A stretch of DNA of 64,000 nucleotides from Amaurobius ferox (GCA_951213105.1 OX578146.1:50561275-50625274), one strand, 5' to 3'. Shown: positions 19,635 through 30,946, counted from the stretch's first letter. Notes: generated by a model not told the origin, from the sequence alone. Translations and numbers: made by a program.

Positions 19635-19720
19635 ACACCTTCAACAGTCCGGCCGTCCAACTGGTTACTCTAAGTCCTCTGGACGAGTCGGACGGTCTGG
19701 GTCTTCAACACCTTCAACAG
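19635..19720. mobile_element. 60-bp GC-rich insert with 13-bp direct repeats
   Basis: A 73-bp gain relative to all other B-to-CAC spacers. The insert proper is 19648-19707 (35 of 60 bases are G or C by my count). It is flanked by ACACCTTCAACAG at 19635-19647 and 19708-19720; every other copy has this 13-mer once. Inside the insert, CCGTCC at 19653 and GGACGG at 19690 form an inverted repeat. The structure fits a target-site duplication from integration of a short sequence, or a templated repair insertion. The insert's origin is not recognised. Confidence 0.6.
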
Positions 19721-19815
19721 TGTCCTTGAACAAATATCCTAGAAACACGTATTTAATCAGTATTACATCGGATGGGGAAATATTATGCAAAAGAAATTTC
19801 TATTCAGTTATATTA

Positions 19816-19888
19816 CGTACCCACCAGGTTTCGAACCCGGGACCTTCTGCGTGTGGAGCAGACGTGATAACCACTACACTATGGGTAC
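19816..19888 (-). tRNA. tRNA-Val: tRNA-Val (CAC)
   Basis: CAC class; A51G gives a G51·T63 wobble. C33 and G73 as in the class. Confidence 0.7.
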
Positions 19889-20064
19889 ACACGCTGTATG
19901 GGAATTAATTGAATTTCTTAGCAACGAAATTCATCTCCTTAATAATAACTAAATGCTATTGCAACGGTTCATTGGATAAATGCTGTGGAAATATGCTTAT
20001 AAAAATATTAAATCTCATGAGACTCTAACATACAACAAAAGATCTCACACATATCTTAGCTTCA

Positions 20065-20137
20065 TGTACCCACCAGGTTTCGAACCTGGGACCTTCTGCG
20101 TGTTAGGCAGATGTGATAACCACTACACCATGGGTAC
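20065..20137 (-). tRNA. tRNA-Val: tRNA-Val (AAC)
   Basis: AAC consensus. Confidence 0.92.
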
Positions 20138-20315
20138 ATGATGTTCATGGAAATAAATGCATTTTTTAACAACGCACTTTATCACCTTTATAGAAATTAT
20201 TTGCACTTGCAACGTTTCCTTGCACAAATGCTGTAGAAATTCTTTTAAAAAAATTATTAAATAACATTGGAGAATAAAATATACAATATTAAATCTGACA
20301 CATATCTTTGATTCA

Positions 20316-20388
20316 TGTACCCACCAGGTTTCGAACCTGGGACCTTCTGCGTGTAAAGCAGATGTGATAACCACTACACCATGGGTAC
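20316..20388 (-). tRNA. tRNA-Val: tRNA-Val (TAC)
   Basis: TAC consensus, fully paired acceptor stem. The flank block has GAGACGGGCG, as at 5711. Confidence 0.92.
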
Positions 20389-20560
20389 ATGAGACGGGCG
20401 CAAGATGACAGTCCTCGATCGGATACATATGAATTTAGAATAAATATGTAGTTAGCTTAATGAAATATTGTGAATTATTGGTTGTTTTGGTAGGCATATT
20501 CCATGACTTATAATAGAAACTACATGAGGATTGAACGATAATGTTGCATTTTAAGTCTTT

Positions 20561-20882
20561 TTCTCCGACCAGTTTTAGAGTTTGAACTTTCTGCGGGTCA
20601 AGCAGTTGTGATAACCATTACAGCATTTGTGCAGTTTTCAAAAGTGAATAAAATATTTCTATTAACAGAACATAACTTCTGGCAAAATGTAAAAAGAATC
20701 AGGAGCTGTAACTTTATAGAATGACATTTGAAGTATATATACGAAACATTAAATTACATGAGAAGAATGAAATCACACATTTCTCCGATATATTGTACCC
20801 AATAGTTTCCGAACATGGAACATACTGCGAATGTAACAGAGGTGATAACCATTGTTCTAATAAAACACTACACCACGGGCAG
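20561..20882 (-). pseudogene. A relic joined to long-unit B relic
   Basis: A relic 20561-20632 (72 nt); B relic 20794-20882 with AATAGTTTCC. Same recombinant structure as 5883-6204. Confidence 0.78.
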
Positions 20883-21046
20883 CCATGCTGAATGGAAGGT
20901 AAATGTCCTCCACGGAAATTCTCTAACAAAAATTAAACACACCTTCAACAGTGTCCTTGAACAAATATCCTAGAAACACGTATTTAATCAGTATTACATC
21001 GGATGGGGAAATATTATACAAAAGAAATTTCTATTCAGTTATATTA

Positions 21047-21119
21047 CGTACCCACCAGGTTTCGAACCTGAGACCTTCTGCGTGTTAGGCAGATGTGATA
21101 ACCACTACACCATGGGTAC
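21047..21119 (-). tRNA. tRNA-Val: tRNA-Val (AAC), CAC/AAC hybrid
   Basis: G73 and T49; hybrid at the left end of the 5,813-bp duplication. Confidence 0.8.
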
Positions 21120-21297
21120 ATGATGTTTATGAAAATAAAAGCATTTTTTAACAACGCACTTTATCACCTTTATAGAAATTATATGCACTTGCAACGTTTC
21201 CTTGCACAAATGCTGTAGAAATTCTTTTAAAAAAATTATTAAATAACATTGGAGAATGAAATATACAATATTAAATCTGACACATGTCTTTGATTCA

Positions 21298-21370
21298 TGT
21301 ACCCACCAGGTTTCGAACCTGGGAACTTCTGCGTGTAAAGCAGATGTGATAACCACTACACCATGGATAC
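21298..21370 (-). tRNA. tRNA-Val: tRNA-Val (TAC)
   Basis: TAC class; T4·G69 and G46T. First of three. Confidence 0.88.
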
Positions 21371-21548
21371 ATGATGTTTATGGAAATAAATGCATTTTTT
21401 AACAACGCACTTTATCACCTTTATAGAAATTATATGCACTTGCAACGTTTCCTTGCACAAATGCTGTAGAAATTCTTTTAAAAAAATTATTAAATAACAT
21501 TGGAGAATAAAATATACAATATTAAATCTGACACATATCTTTGATTCA

Positions 21549-21621
21549 TGTACCCACCAGGTTTCGAACCTGGGACCTTCTGCGTGTAAAGCAGATGTGA
21601 TAACCACTACACCATGGATAC
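21549..21621 (-). tRNA. tRNA-Val: tRNA-Val (TAC)
   Basis: TAC class; T4·G69 wobble. Second of three. Confidence 0.9.
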
Positions 21622-21799
21622 ATGATGTTTATGGAAATAAATGCATTTTTTAACAACGCACTTTATCACCTTTATAGAAATTATATGCACTTGCAACGTT
21701 TCCTTGCACAAATGCTGTAGAAATTCTTTTAAAAAAATTATTAAATAACATTGGAGAATAAAATATACAATATTAAATCTGACACATATCTTTGATTCA

Positions 21800-21872
21800 T
21801 GTACCCACCAGGTTTCGAACCTGGGACCTTCTGCGTGTAAAGCAGATGTGATAACCACTACACCATGGATAC
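21800..21872 (-). tRNA. tRNA-Val: tRNA-Val (TAC)
   Basis: TAC class; T4·G69 wobble. Third of three. Confidence 0.9.
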
Positions 21873-22043
21873 ATGAGACGAGCGTAAGATGACAGTCCTC
21901 GATCGGACACATATAAATTTAGAATAAATATGTAGTTAGCTTAATGAAATATTGTGAAATATTGGTTGTTTTGGTAGGCATATTCCATGACTTATAATAG
22001 AAACTACATGAGGATTGAACGATAATGTTGCATTTTAAGTCTT

Positions 22044-22187
22044 TTCTCCGACCAGTTTTAGAGTTTAGAACTTTCTGCGGGTCAAGCAGTTGTGATAACC
22101 ATTACAGCATTTGTGCACTTTTCAAAAATGAATAAAAATATTTCTATTAACAGAAAGCAGACGTGATAACCACTACACTATGGGTAC
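22044..22187 (-). pseudogene. A relic + 5' tRNA half
   Basis: A relic 22044-22116; 5' half 22157-22187. Confidence 0.78.
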
Positions 22188-22363
22188 ACACGCTGTATGG
22201 GAATTAATTGAATTTCTCAGCAACGAAATTCATCTCCTTAGTAAAAACTAAATGCTATTGCAACGGTTCATTGGATAAATGCTGTGGAAATATGCTTATA
22301 AAAATATTAAATCTCATGAGACTCTAACATACAACAAAAGATCTCACACATATCTTAGATTCA

Positions 22364-22436
22364 TGTACCCACCAGGTTTCGAACCTAGGACCTTCTGCGT
22401 GTTAGGCAGATGTGATAACCACTACACCATGGGTAC
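22364..22436 (-). tRNA. tRNA-Val: tRNA-Val (AAC)
   Basis: AAC class; T50·G64 wobble. Confidence 0.88.
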
Positions 22437-22614
22437 ATGATGTTTATGGAAATAAATGCATTTTTTAACAACGCACTTTATCACCTTTATAGAAATTATA
22501 TGCACTTGCAACGTTTCCTTGCACAAATGCTGTAGAAATTCTTTTAAAAAAATTATTAAATGACATTGGAGAATAAAATATACAATATTAAATCTGACAC
22601 ATATCTTTGATTCA

Positions 22615-22687
22615 TGTACCCACCAGGTTTCGAACCTGGGACCTTCTGCGTGTAAAGCAGATGTGATAACCACTACACCATGGGTAC
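22615..22687 (-). tRNA. tRNA-Val: tRNA-Val (TAC)
   Basis: TAC consensus, fully paired acceptor stem. Confidence 0.92.
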
Positions 22688-22859
22688 ATGAGACGAGCGC
22701 AAGATGACAGTCCTCGATCGGATACATATGAATTTAGAATAAATATGTAGTTAGCTTAATGAAATATTGTGAATTATTGGTTGTTTTGGTAGGCATATTC
22801 CATGACTTATAATAGAAACTACATGAGGATTGAACGATAATGTTGCATTTTAAGTCTTT

Positions 22860-23003
22860 TTCTCCGACCAGTTTTAGAGTTTAGAACTTTCTGCGGGTCA
22901 AGCAGTTGTGATAACCATTACAGTATTTGTGCACTTTTCAAAAATGAATAAAAATATTTCTATTAACAGAAAGCAGACGTGATAACCACTACACTATGGG
23001 TAC
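22860..23003 (-). pseudogene. A relic + 5' tRNA half
   Basis: A relic 22860-22932 (CAGTATTTG variant); 5' half 22973-23003. Confidence 0.78.
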
Positions 23004-23179
23004 ACACGCTGTATGGGAATAAATTGAATTTCTTAGCAACGAAATTCATCTCCTTAGTAAAAACTAAATGCTATTGCAACGGTTCATTGGATAAATGCTG
23101 TGGAAATATGCTTATAAAAATATTAAATCTCATGAGACTCTAACATACAACAAAAGATCTCACACATATCTTAGCTTCA

Positions 23180-23252
23180 TGTACCCACCAGGTTTCGAAC
23201 CTAGGACCTTCTGCGTGTTAGGCAGATGTGATAACCACTACACCATGGGTAC
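23180..23252 (-). tRNA. tRNA-Val: tRNA-Val (AAC)
   Basis: AAC class; T50·G64 wobble. Confidence 0.88.
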
Positions 23253-23430
23253 ATGATGTTTATGGAAATAAATGCATTTTTTAACAACGCACTTTATCAC
23301 CTTTATAGAAATTATATGCACTTGCAACGTTTCCTTGCACAAATGCTGTAGAAATTCTTTAAAAAAAATTATTAAATGACATTGGAGAATAAAATATACA
23401 ATATTAAATCTGACACATATCTTTGATTCA

Positions 23431-23503
23431 TGTACCCACCAGGTTTCGAACCTGGGACCTTCTGCGTGTAAAGCAGATGTGATAACCACTACACCATGGG
23501 TAC
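23431..23503 (-). tRNA. tRNA-Val: tRNA-Val (TAC)
   Basis: TAC consensus. The spacer A-run on its 5' side has one T changed to A (8 A). Confidence 0.92.
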
Positions 23504-23675
23504 ATGAGACGAGCGCAAGATGACAGTCCTCGATCGGATACATATGAATTTAGAATAAATATGTAGTTAGCTTAATGAAATATTGTGAATTATTGGTTGT
23601 TTTGGTAGGCATATTCCATGACTTATAATAGAAACTACATGAGGATTGAACGATAATGTTGCATTTTAAGTCTTT

Positions 23676-23819
23676 TTCTCCGACCAGTTTTAGAGTTTAG
23701 AACTTTCTGCGGGTCAAGCAGTTGTGATAACCATTACAGCATTTGTGCACTTTTCAAAAATGAATAAAAATATTTCTATTAACAGAAAGCAGACGTGATA
23801 ACAACTACACTATGGGTAC
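23676..23819 (-). pseudogene. A relic + 5' tRNA half
   Basis: A relic 23676-23748; 5' half 23789-23819 with AACAACTAC. Confidence 0.78.
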
Positions 23820-23994
23820 ACACGCTGTATGGGAATTAATTGAATTTCTTAGCAACGAAATTCATCTCCTTAGTAAAAACTAAATGCTATTGCAACGGTT
23901 CATTGGATAAATGCTGTGGAAATATGCTTAAAAAATATTAAATCTCATGAGACTAAAACTTACAATAAAATTTCTCACACATATCTTTGTTTCA

Positions 23995-24067
23995 TGTACC
24001 CACCAGGTTCCGAACCTGGGACCTTCTGCGTGTTAGGCAGACGTGATAACCACTACACCATGGGTAC
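23995..24067 (-). tRNA. tRNA-Val: tRNA-Val (AAC), A58G subclass
   Basis: AAC with G58 and G26. Confidence 0.7.
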
Positions 24068-24245
24068 ACGAAGTTGATGGAAATAAATGCATTTTTTAAG
24101 AAGGCACATTATCTCCTTTATAGAAATTAGATGCACTTGCAACGTTTCCATGCATAAATGCTAAAGAAATTCTTTTAAATAAATTATTCAATATCATTAG
24201 AGAATTAAATATACAACAATAATTCTGACACATATCTTTGAATAA

Positions 24246-24318
24246 TGTACCCACCAGGTTTCGACCCTGGGACCTTCTGCGTGTAAAGCAGATGTGATAA
24301 CCACTACACCATGGATAC
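24246..24318 (-). pseudogene. tRNA-Val (TAC), degenerate/normal hybrid
   Basis: The 3' half has the degenerate T loop (G54); the 5' half, from the anticodon stem on, is normal TAC with GTATCCA. It is an exchange within the tRNA. The B box stays impaired. Confidence 0.65.
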
Positions 24319-24496
24319 ATGATGTTTATGGAAATAAATGCATTTTTTAACAATGCACTTTATCACCTTTATAGAAATTGTATGCACTTGCAACGTTTCC
24401 TTGCACAAATGCTGTAGAAATTCTTTTAAAAAAATTATTAAATAACATTGGAGAATAAAATATACAATATTAAATCTGACACATATCTTTGATTCA

Positions 24497-24569
24497 TGTA
24501 CCCACCAGGTTTCGAACCTGGGACCTTCTGCGTGTAAAGCAGATGTGATAACCACTACACCATGGATAC
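24497..24569 (-). tRNA. tRNA-Val: tRNA-Val (TAC)
   Basis: TAC class; T4·G69 wobble. Confidence 0.9.
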
Positions 24570-24740
24570 ATGAGACGAGCGTAAGATGACAGTCCTCGAT
24601 CGGACACATATAAATTTAGAATAAATATGTAGTTAGCTTAATGAAATATTGTGAAATATTGGTTGTTTTGGTAGGCATATTCCATGACTTATAATAGAAA
24701 CTACTTGAGGATTGAACGATAATGTTGCATTTTAAGTCTT

Positions 24741-24884
24741 TTCTCCGACCAGTTTTAGAGTTTAGAACTTTCTGCGGGTCAAGCAGTTGTGATAACCATT
24801 ACAGTATTTGTGCACTTTTCAAAAATGAATAAAAATATTTCTATTAACAGAAAGCAGACGTGATAACCACTACACTATGGGTAC
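24741..24884 (-). pseudogene. A relic + 5' tRNA half
   Basis: A relic 24741-24813; 5' half 24854-24884. Confidence 0.78.
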
Positions 24885-25060
24885 ACACGCTGTATGGGAA
24901 TAAATTGAATTTCTTAGCAACGAAATTCATCTCCTTAGTAAAAACTAAATGCTATTGCAACGGTTCATTGGATAAATGCTGTGGAAATATGCTTATAAAA
25001 ATATTAAATCTCATGAGACTCTAACATACAACAAAAGATCTCACACATATCTTAGCTTCA

Positions 25061-25133
25061 TGTACCCACCAGGTTTCGAACCTGGGACCTTCTGCGTGTT
25101 AGGCAGATGTGATAACCACTACACCATTGGTAC
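25061..25133 (-). tRNA. tRNA-Val: tRNA-Val (AAC), C6A
   Basis: C6 is A, leaving an A6/G67 mismatch in the acceptor stem. Confidence 0.8.
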
Positions 25134-25311
25134 ATGATGTTTATGGAAATAAATGCATTTTTTAACAACGCACTTTATCACCTTTATAGAAATTATATGC
25201 ACTTGCAACGTTTCCTTGCACAAATGCTGTAGAAATTCTTTTAAAAAAATTATTGAATGACATTGGAGAATAAAATATACAATATTAAATCTGACACATA
25301 TCTTTGATTCA

Positions 25312-25384
25312 TGAACCCACCAGGTTTCGAACCTGGGACCTTCTGCGTGTAAAGCAGATGTGATAACCACTACACCATGGGTAC
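25312..25384 (-). tRNA. tRNA-Val: tRNA-Val (TAC), A71T
   Basis: A71 is T, leaving a T2/T71 mismatch in the acceptor stem. Confidence 0.8.
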
Positions 25385-25556
25385 ATGAGACGAGCGCAAG
25401 ATGACAGTCCTCGATCGGATACATATAAATTTAGAATAAATATGTAGTTTGCTTAATGAAATATTGTGAAATATTGGTTGTTTTGGTAGGCATATTCCAT
25501 GACTTATAATAGAAACTACATGAGGATTGAACGATAATGTTGCATTTTAAGTCTCT

Positions 25557-25700
25557 TTCTCCGACCAGTTTTAGAGTTTTGAACTTTCTGCGGATCAAGC
25601 AGTTGTGATAACCATTACAGCATTTGTGCACTTTTCAAAAATGAATAAAAATATTTCTATTAACAGAAAGCAGACGTGATAACCACTACACTATGGGTAC
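25557..25700 (-). pseudogene. A relic + 5' tRNA half
   Basis: A relic 25557-25629 (formal GAT anticodon); 5' half 25670-25700. Confidence 0.78.
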
Positions 25701-25876
25701 ACACGCTGTATGGGAATTAATTGAATTTCTTAGCAACGAAATTCATCTCCTTAATAAAAACTAAATGCTATTGCAACGGTTCATTGGATAAATGCTGTGG
25801 AAATATGCTTATAAAAATATTAAATCTCATGAGACTCTAACATACAACAAAAGATCTCACACATATCTTAGCTTCA

Positions 25877-25949
25877 TGTACCCACCAGGTTTCGAACCTG
25901 GGACCTTCTGCGTGTTAGGCAGACGTGATAACCACTACACCATGGGTAC
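25877..25949 (-). tRNA. tRNA-Val: tRNA-Val (AAC)
   Basis: AAC, G26, normal T loop. Confidence 0.9.
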
Positions 25950-26127
25950 ACGAAGTTCATGGAAATAAATGCATTTTTTAAGAACGCACATTATCTCCTT
26001 TATAGAAATTAGATGCACTTGCAACGTTTCCATGCATAAATGCTAAAGAAATTCTTTTAAATAAATTATTCAATATCATTAGAGAATAAAATATACAACA
26101 ATAATTCTGACACATATCTTTGAATAA

Positions 26128-26200
26128 TGTACCCACCAGGTTTCGACCCTGGGACCCTCTGCGTGTAAAGTAGATGTGATAACCTGTACACCATGGGTAC
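26128..26200 (-). pseudogene. Degenerate tRNA-Val (TAC)
   Basis: Class lesions plus A44G. Confidence 0.75.
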
Positions 26201-26372
26201 ACGAGACGAGCGCAAGATGACCGTCCTCGAACGGATACATCTAAGTTTAGAATAAATATGTAGTTATCTTAATGAAATATTGTCAAATATTGGTTGTTTT
26301 GGTAGCCATATTCCACGACCTAGAATAGAAACTACATGAGGATTGAACGGTAGTGTTGCAGTTTAAGGCTTT

Positions 26373-26695
26373 TTCTCCCACCAGTTTTAGAGTTTAGAAC
26401 TTTCTGCGGGTTAAGCAGTTGTGATAACCATTACAGCATTTGTGCAGTTTTCAAAAATGAATAAAATATTTCTATTAACAGAACATAACTTCTGGCAAAA
26501 TGCAAAAAGAATCAGGAGCTGTAACTTTATAGAATGACATTTGAAGTATATATACGAAACAGTAAATTACATGAGAAGAATGAAATCACACATTTCTCCG
26601 ATATATTGTACCCAACAGTTTCCGAACATGGAATCTACTGCGAATGTAACAGAGGTGATAACCATTGTTCTAATAAAACACTACACCACGGGCAG
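26373..26695 (-). pseudogene. A-prime relic + B relic
   Basis: A-prime relic 26373-26445; B relic 26607-26695. Confidence 0.78.
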
Positions 26696-26859
26696 CCATG
26701 CTGAATGGAAGGTAAATGTCCTCCACGGAAATTCTCTAACAAAAATTAAACACACCTTCAACAGTGTCCTTGAACAAATATCCTAGAAACACGTATTTAA
26801 TCAGTATTACATCGGATGGGGAAATATTATACAAAAGAAATTTCTATTCAGTTATATTA

Positions 26860-26932
26860 CGTACCCACCAGGTTTCGAACCTGAGACCTTCTGCGTGTTA
26901 GGCAGATGTGATAACCACTACACCATGGGTAC
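26860..26932 (-). tRNA. tRNA-Val: tRNA-Val (AAC), CAC/AAC hybrid
   Basis: G73 and T49; marks the boundary between the two 5,813-bp copies. Confidence 0.8.
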
Positions 26933-27110
26933 ATGATGTTTATGAAAATAAAAGCATTTTTTAACAACGCACTTTATCACCTTTATAGAAATTATATGCA
27001 CTTGCAACGTTTCCTTGCACAAATGCTGTAGAAATTCTTTTAAAAAAATTATTAAATAACATTGGAGAATGAAATATACAATATTAAATCTGACACATGT
27101 CTTTGATTCA

Positions 27111-27183
27111 TGTACCCACCAGGTTTCGAACCTGGGAACTTCTGCGTGTAAAGCAGATGTGATAACCACTACACCATGGATAC
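27111..27183 (-). tRNA. tRNA-Val: tRNA-Val (TAC)
   Basis: TAC class; T4·G69 and G46T. Confidence 0.88.
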
Positions 27184-27361
27184 ATGATGTTTATGGAAAT
27201 AAATGCATTTTTTAACAACGCACTTTATCACCTTTATAGAAATTATATGCACTTGCAACGTTTCCTTGCACAAATGCTGTAGAAATTCTTTTAAAAAAAT
27301 TATTAAATAACATTGGAGAATAAAATATACAATATTAAATCTGACACATATCTTTGATTCA

Positions 27362-27434
27362 TGTACCCACCAGGTTTCGAACCTGGGACCTTCTGCGTGT
27401 AAAGCAGATGTGATAACCACTACACCATGGATAC
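27362..27434 (-). tRNA. tRNA-Val: tRNA-Val (TAC)
   Basis: TAC class; T4·G69 wobble. Confidence 0.9.
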
Positions 27435-27612
27435 ATGATGTTTATGGAAATAAATGCATTTTTTAACAACGCACTTTATCACCTTTATAGAAATTATATG
27501 CACTTGCAACGTTTCCTTGCACAAATGCTGTAGAAATTCTTTTAAAAAAATTATTAAATAACATTGGAGAATAAAATATACAATATTAAATCTGACACAT
27601 ATCTTTGATTCA

Positions 27613-27685
27613 TGTACCCACCAGGTTTCGAACCTGGGACCTTCTGCGTGTAAAGCAGATGTGATAACCACTACACCATGGATAC
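27613..27685 (-). tRNA. tRNA-Val: tRNA-Val (TAC)
   Basis: TAC class; T4·G69 wobble; last of three. Confidence 0.9.
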
Positions 27686-27856
27686 ATGAGACGAGCGTAA
27701 GATGACAGTCCTCGATCGGACACATATAAATTTAGAATAAATATGTAGTTAGCTTAATGAAATATTGTGAAATATTGGTTGTTTTGGTAGGCATATTCCA
27801 TGACTTATAATAGAAACTACATGAGGATTGAACGATAATGTTGCATTTTAAGTCTT

Positions 27857-28000
27857 TTCTCCGACCAGTTTTAGAGTTTAGAACTTTCTGCGGGTCAAGC
27901 AGTTGTGATAACCATTACAGCATTTGTGCACTTTTCAAAAATGAATAAAAATATTTCTATTAACAGAAAGCAGACGTGATAACCACTACACTATGGGTAC
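27857..28000 (-). pseudogene. A relic + 5' tRNA half
   Basis: A relic 27857-27929; 5' half 27970-28000. Confidence 0.78.
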
Positions 28001-28176
28001 ACACGCTGTATGGGAATTAATTGAATTTCTCAGCAACGAAATTCATCTCCTTAGTAAAAACTAAATGCTATTGCAACGGTTCATTGGATAAATGCTGTGG
28101 AAATATGCTTATAAAAATATTAAATCTCATGAGACTCTAACATACAACAAAAGATCTCACACATATCTTAGATTCA

Positions 28177-28249
28177 TGTACCCACCAGGTTTCGAACCTA
28201 GGACCTTCTGCGTGTTAGGCAGATGTGATAACCACTACACCATGGGTAC
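28177..28249 (-). tRNA. tRNA-Val: tRNA-Val (AAC)
   Basis: AAC class; T50·G64 wobble. Confidence 0.88.
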
Positions 28250-28427
28250 ATGATGTTTATGGAAATAAATGCATTTTTTAACAACGCACTTTATCACCTT
28301 TATAGAAATTATATGCACTTGCAACGTTTCCTTGCACAAATGCTGTAGAAATTCTTTTAAAAAAATTATTAAATGACATTGGAGAATAAAATATACAATA
28401 TTAAATCTGACACATATCTTTGATTCA

Positions 28428-28500
28428 TGTACCCACCAGGTTTCGAACCTGGGACCTTCTGCGTGTAAAGCAGATGTGATAACCACTACACCATGGGTAC
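28428..28500 (-). tRNA. tRNA-Val: tRNA-Val (TAC)
   Basis: TAC consensus, fully paired acceptor stem. Confidence 0.92.
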
Positions 28501-28672
28501 ATGAGACGAGCGCAAGATGACAGTCCTCGATCGGATACATATGAATTTAGAATAAATATGTAGTTAGCTTAATGAAATATTGTGAATTATTGGTTGTTTT
28601 GGTAGGCATATTCCATGACTTATAATAGAAACTACATGAGGATTGAACGATAATGTTGCATTTTAAGTCTTT

Positions 28673-28816
28673 TTCTCCGACCAGTTTTAGAGTTTAGAAC
28701 TTTCTGCGGGTCAAGCAGTTGTGATAACCATTACAGTATTTGTGCACTTTTCAAAAATGAATAAAAATATTTCTATTAACAGAAAGCAGACGTGATAACC
28801 ACTACACTATGGGTAC
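28673..28816 (-). pseudogene. A relic + 5' tRNA half
   Basis: A relic 28673-28745; 5' half 28786-28816. Confidence 0.78.
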
Positions 28817-28992
28817 ACACGCTGTATGGGAATAAATTGAATTTCTTAGCAACGAAATTCATCTCCTTAGTAAAAACTAAATGCTATTGCAACGGTTCAT
28901 TGGATAAATGCTGTGGAAATATGCTTATAAAAATATTAAATCTCATGAGACTCTAACATACAACAAAAGATCTCACACATATCTTAGCTTCA

Positions 28993-29065
28993 TGTACCCA
29001 CCAGGTTTCGAACCTAGGACCTTCTGCGTGTTAGGCAGATGTGATAACCACTACACCATGGGTAC
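28993..29065 (-). tRNA. tRNA-Val: tRNA-Val (AAC)
   Basis: AAC class; T50·G64 wobble. Confidence 0.88.
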
Positions 29066-29243
29066 ATGATGTTTATGGAAATAAATGCATTTTTTAACAA
29101 CGCACTTTATCACCTTTATAGAAATTATATGCACTTGCAACGTTTCCTTGCACAAATGCTGTAGAAATTCTTTAAAAAAAATTATTAAATGACATTGGAG
29201 AATAAAATATACAATATTAAATCTGACACATATCTTTGATTCA

Positions 29244-29316
29244 TGTACCCACCAGGTTTCGAACCTGGGACCTTCTGCGTGTAAAGCAGATGTGATAACC
29301 ACTACACCATGGGTAC
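29244..29316 (-). tRNA. tRNA-Val: tRNA-Val (TAC)
   Basis: TAC consensus, fully paired acceptor stem. Confidence 0.92.
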
Positions 29317-29488
29317 ATGAGACGAGCGCAAGATGACAGTCCTCGATCGGATACATATGAATTTAGAATAAATATGTAGTTAGCTTAATGAAATATTGTG
29401 AATTATTGGTTGTTTTGGTAGGCATATTCCATGACTTATAATAGAAACTACATGAGGATTGAACGATAATGTTGCATTTTAAGTCTTT

Positions 29489-29632
29489 TTCTCCGACCAG
29501 TTTTAGAGTTTAGAACTTTCTGCGGGTCAAGCAGTTGTGATAACCATTACAGCATTTGTGCACTTTTCAAAAATGAATAAAAATATTTCTATTAACAGAA
29601 AGCAGACGTGATAACAACTACACTATGGGTAC
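29489..29632 (-). pseudogene. A relic + 5' tRNA half
   Basis: A relic 29489-29561; 5' half 29602-29632 with AACAACTAC. Confidence 0.78.
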
Positions 29633-29807
29633 ACACGCTGTATGGGAATTAATTGAATTTCTTAGCAACGAAATTCATCTCCTTAGTAAAAACTAAATGC
29701 TATTGCAACGGTTCATTGGATAAATGCTGTGGAAATATGCTTAAAAAATATTAAATCTCATGAGACTAAAACTTACAATAAAATTTCTCACACATATCTT
29801 TGTTTCA

Positions 29808-29880
29808 TGTACCCACCAGGTTCCGAACCTGGGACCTTCTGCGTGTTAGGCAGACGTGATAACCACTACACCATGGGTAC
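29808..29880 (-). tRNA. tRNA-Val: tRNA-Val (AAC), A58G subclass
   Basis: AAC with G58 and G26. Confidence 0.7.
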
Positions 29881-30058
29881 ACGAAGTTGATGGAAATAAA
29901 TGCATTTTTTAAGAAGGCACATTATCTCCTTTATAGAAATTAGATGCACTTGCAACGTTTCCATGCATAAATGCTAAAGAAATTCTTTTAAATAAATTAT
30001 TCAATATCATTAGAGAATTAAATATACAACAATAATTCTGACACATATCTTTGAATAA

Positions 30059-30131
30059 TGTACCCACCAGGTTTCGACCCTGGGACCTTCTGCGTGTAAA
30101 GCAGATGTGATAACCACTACACCATGGATAC
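30059..30131 (-). pseudogene. tRNA-Val (TAC), degenerate/normal hybrid
   Basis: Duplicate of the 24246 hybrid: G54 T loop with a normal 5' half. Confidence 0.65.
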
Positions 30132-30309
30132 ATGATGTTTATGGAAATAAATGCATTTTTTAACAATGCACTTTATCACCTTTATAGAAATTGTATGCAC
30201 TTGCAACGTTTCCTTGCACAAATGCTGTAGAAATTCTTTTAAAAAAATTATTAAATAACATTGGAGAATAAAATATACAATATTAAATCTGACACATATC
30301 TTTGATTCA

Positions 30310-30382
30310 TGTACCCACCAGGTTTCGAACCTGGGACCTTCTGCGTGTAAAGCAGATGTGATAACCACTACACCATGGATAC
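30310..30382 (-). tRNA. tRNA-Val: tRNA-Val (TAC)
   Basis: TAC class; T4·G69 wobble. Confidence 0.9.
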
Positions 30383-30553
30383 ATGAGACGAGCGTAAGAT
30401 GACAGTCCTCGATCGGACACATATAAATTTAGAATAAATATGTAGTTAGCTTAATGAAATATTGTGAAATATTGGTTGTTTTGGTAGGCATATTCCATGA
30501 CTTATAATAGAAACTACTTGAGGATTGAACGATAATGTTGCATTTTAAGTCTT

Positions 30554-30697
30554 TTCTCCGACCAGTTTTAGAGTTTAGAACTTTCTGCGGGTCAAGCAGT
30601 TGTGATAACCATTACAGTATTTGTGCACTTTTCAAAAATGAATAAAAATATTTCTATTAACAGAAAGCAGACGTGATAACCACTACACTATGGGTAC
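30554..30697 (-). pseudogene. A relic + 5' tRNA half
   Basis: A relic 30554-30626; 5' half 30667-30697. Confidence 0.78.
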
Positions 30698-30873
30698 ACA
30701 CGCTGTATGGGAATAAATTGAATTTCTTAGCAACGAAATTCATCTCCTTAGTAAAAACTAAATGCTATTGCAACGGTTCATTGGATAAATGCTGTGGAAA
30801 TATGCTTATAAAAATATTAAATCTCATGAGACTCTAACATACAACAAAAGATCTCACACATATCTTAGCTTCA

Positions 30874-30946
30874 TGTACCCACCAGGTTTCGAACCTGGGA
30901 CCTTCTGCGTGTTAGGCAGATGTGATAACCACTACACCATTGGTAC
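30874..30946 (-). tRNA. tRNA-Val: tRNA-Val (AAC), C6A
   Basis: Duplicate of the 25061 copy with the same A6/G67 mismatch. Confidence 0.8.

Larger units (their letters stand above)
15754..23100. repeat. Segmental duplicate of about 1.15-8.4 kb
   Basis: Element order and inner spacing match the left copy at a constant offset of 14,605 bp up to the B relic at 19490, and 14,678 bp after the 73-bp insertion there. Private variants are shared, for example G73/T61 (3591 and 18196) and T51 (2338 and 16943). End points are approximate. Confidence 0.8.
21047..26859. repeat. 5,813-bp tandem duplication, left copy
   Basis: All elements recur exactly 5,813 bp to the right. Private variants are shared, including C6A (25061/30874), T71 (25312/31125), CTCGAACGG (26223/32036) and TTTCTCAGC (22214/28027). 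The homology may start as far left as about 20.83 kb. Confidence 0.88.
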
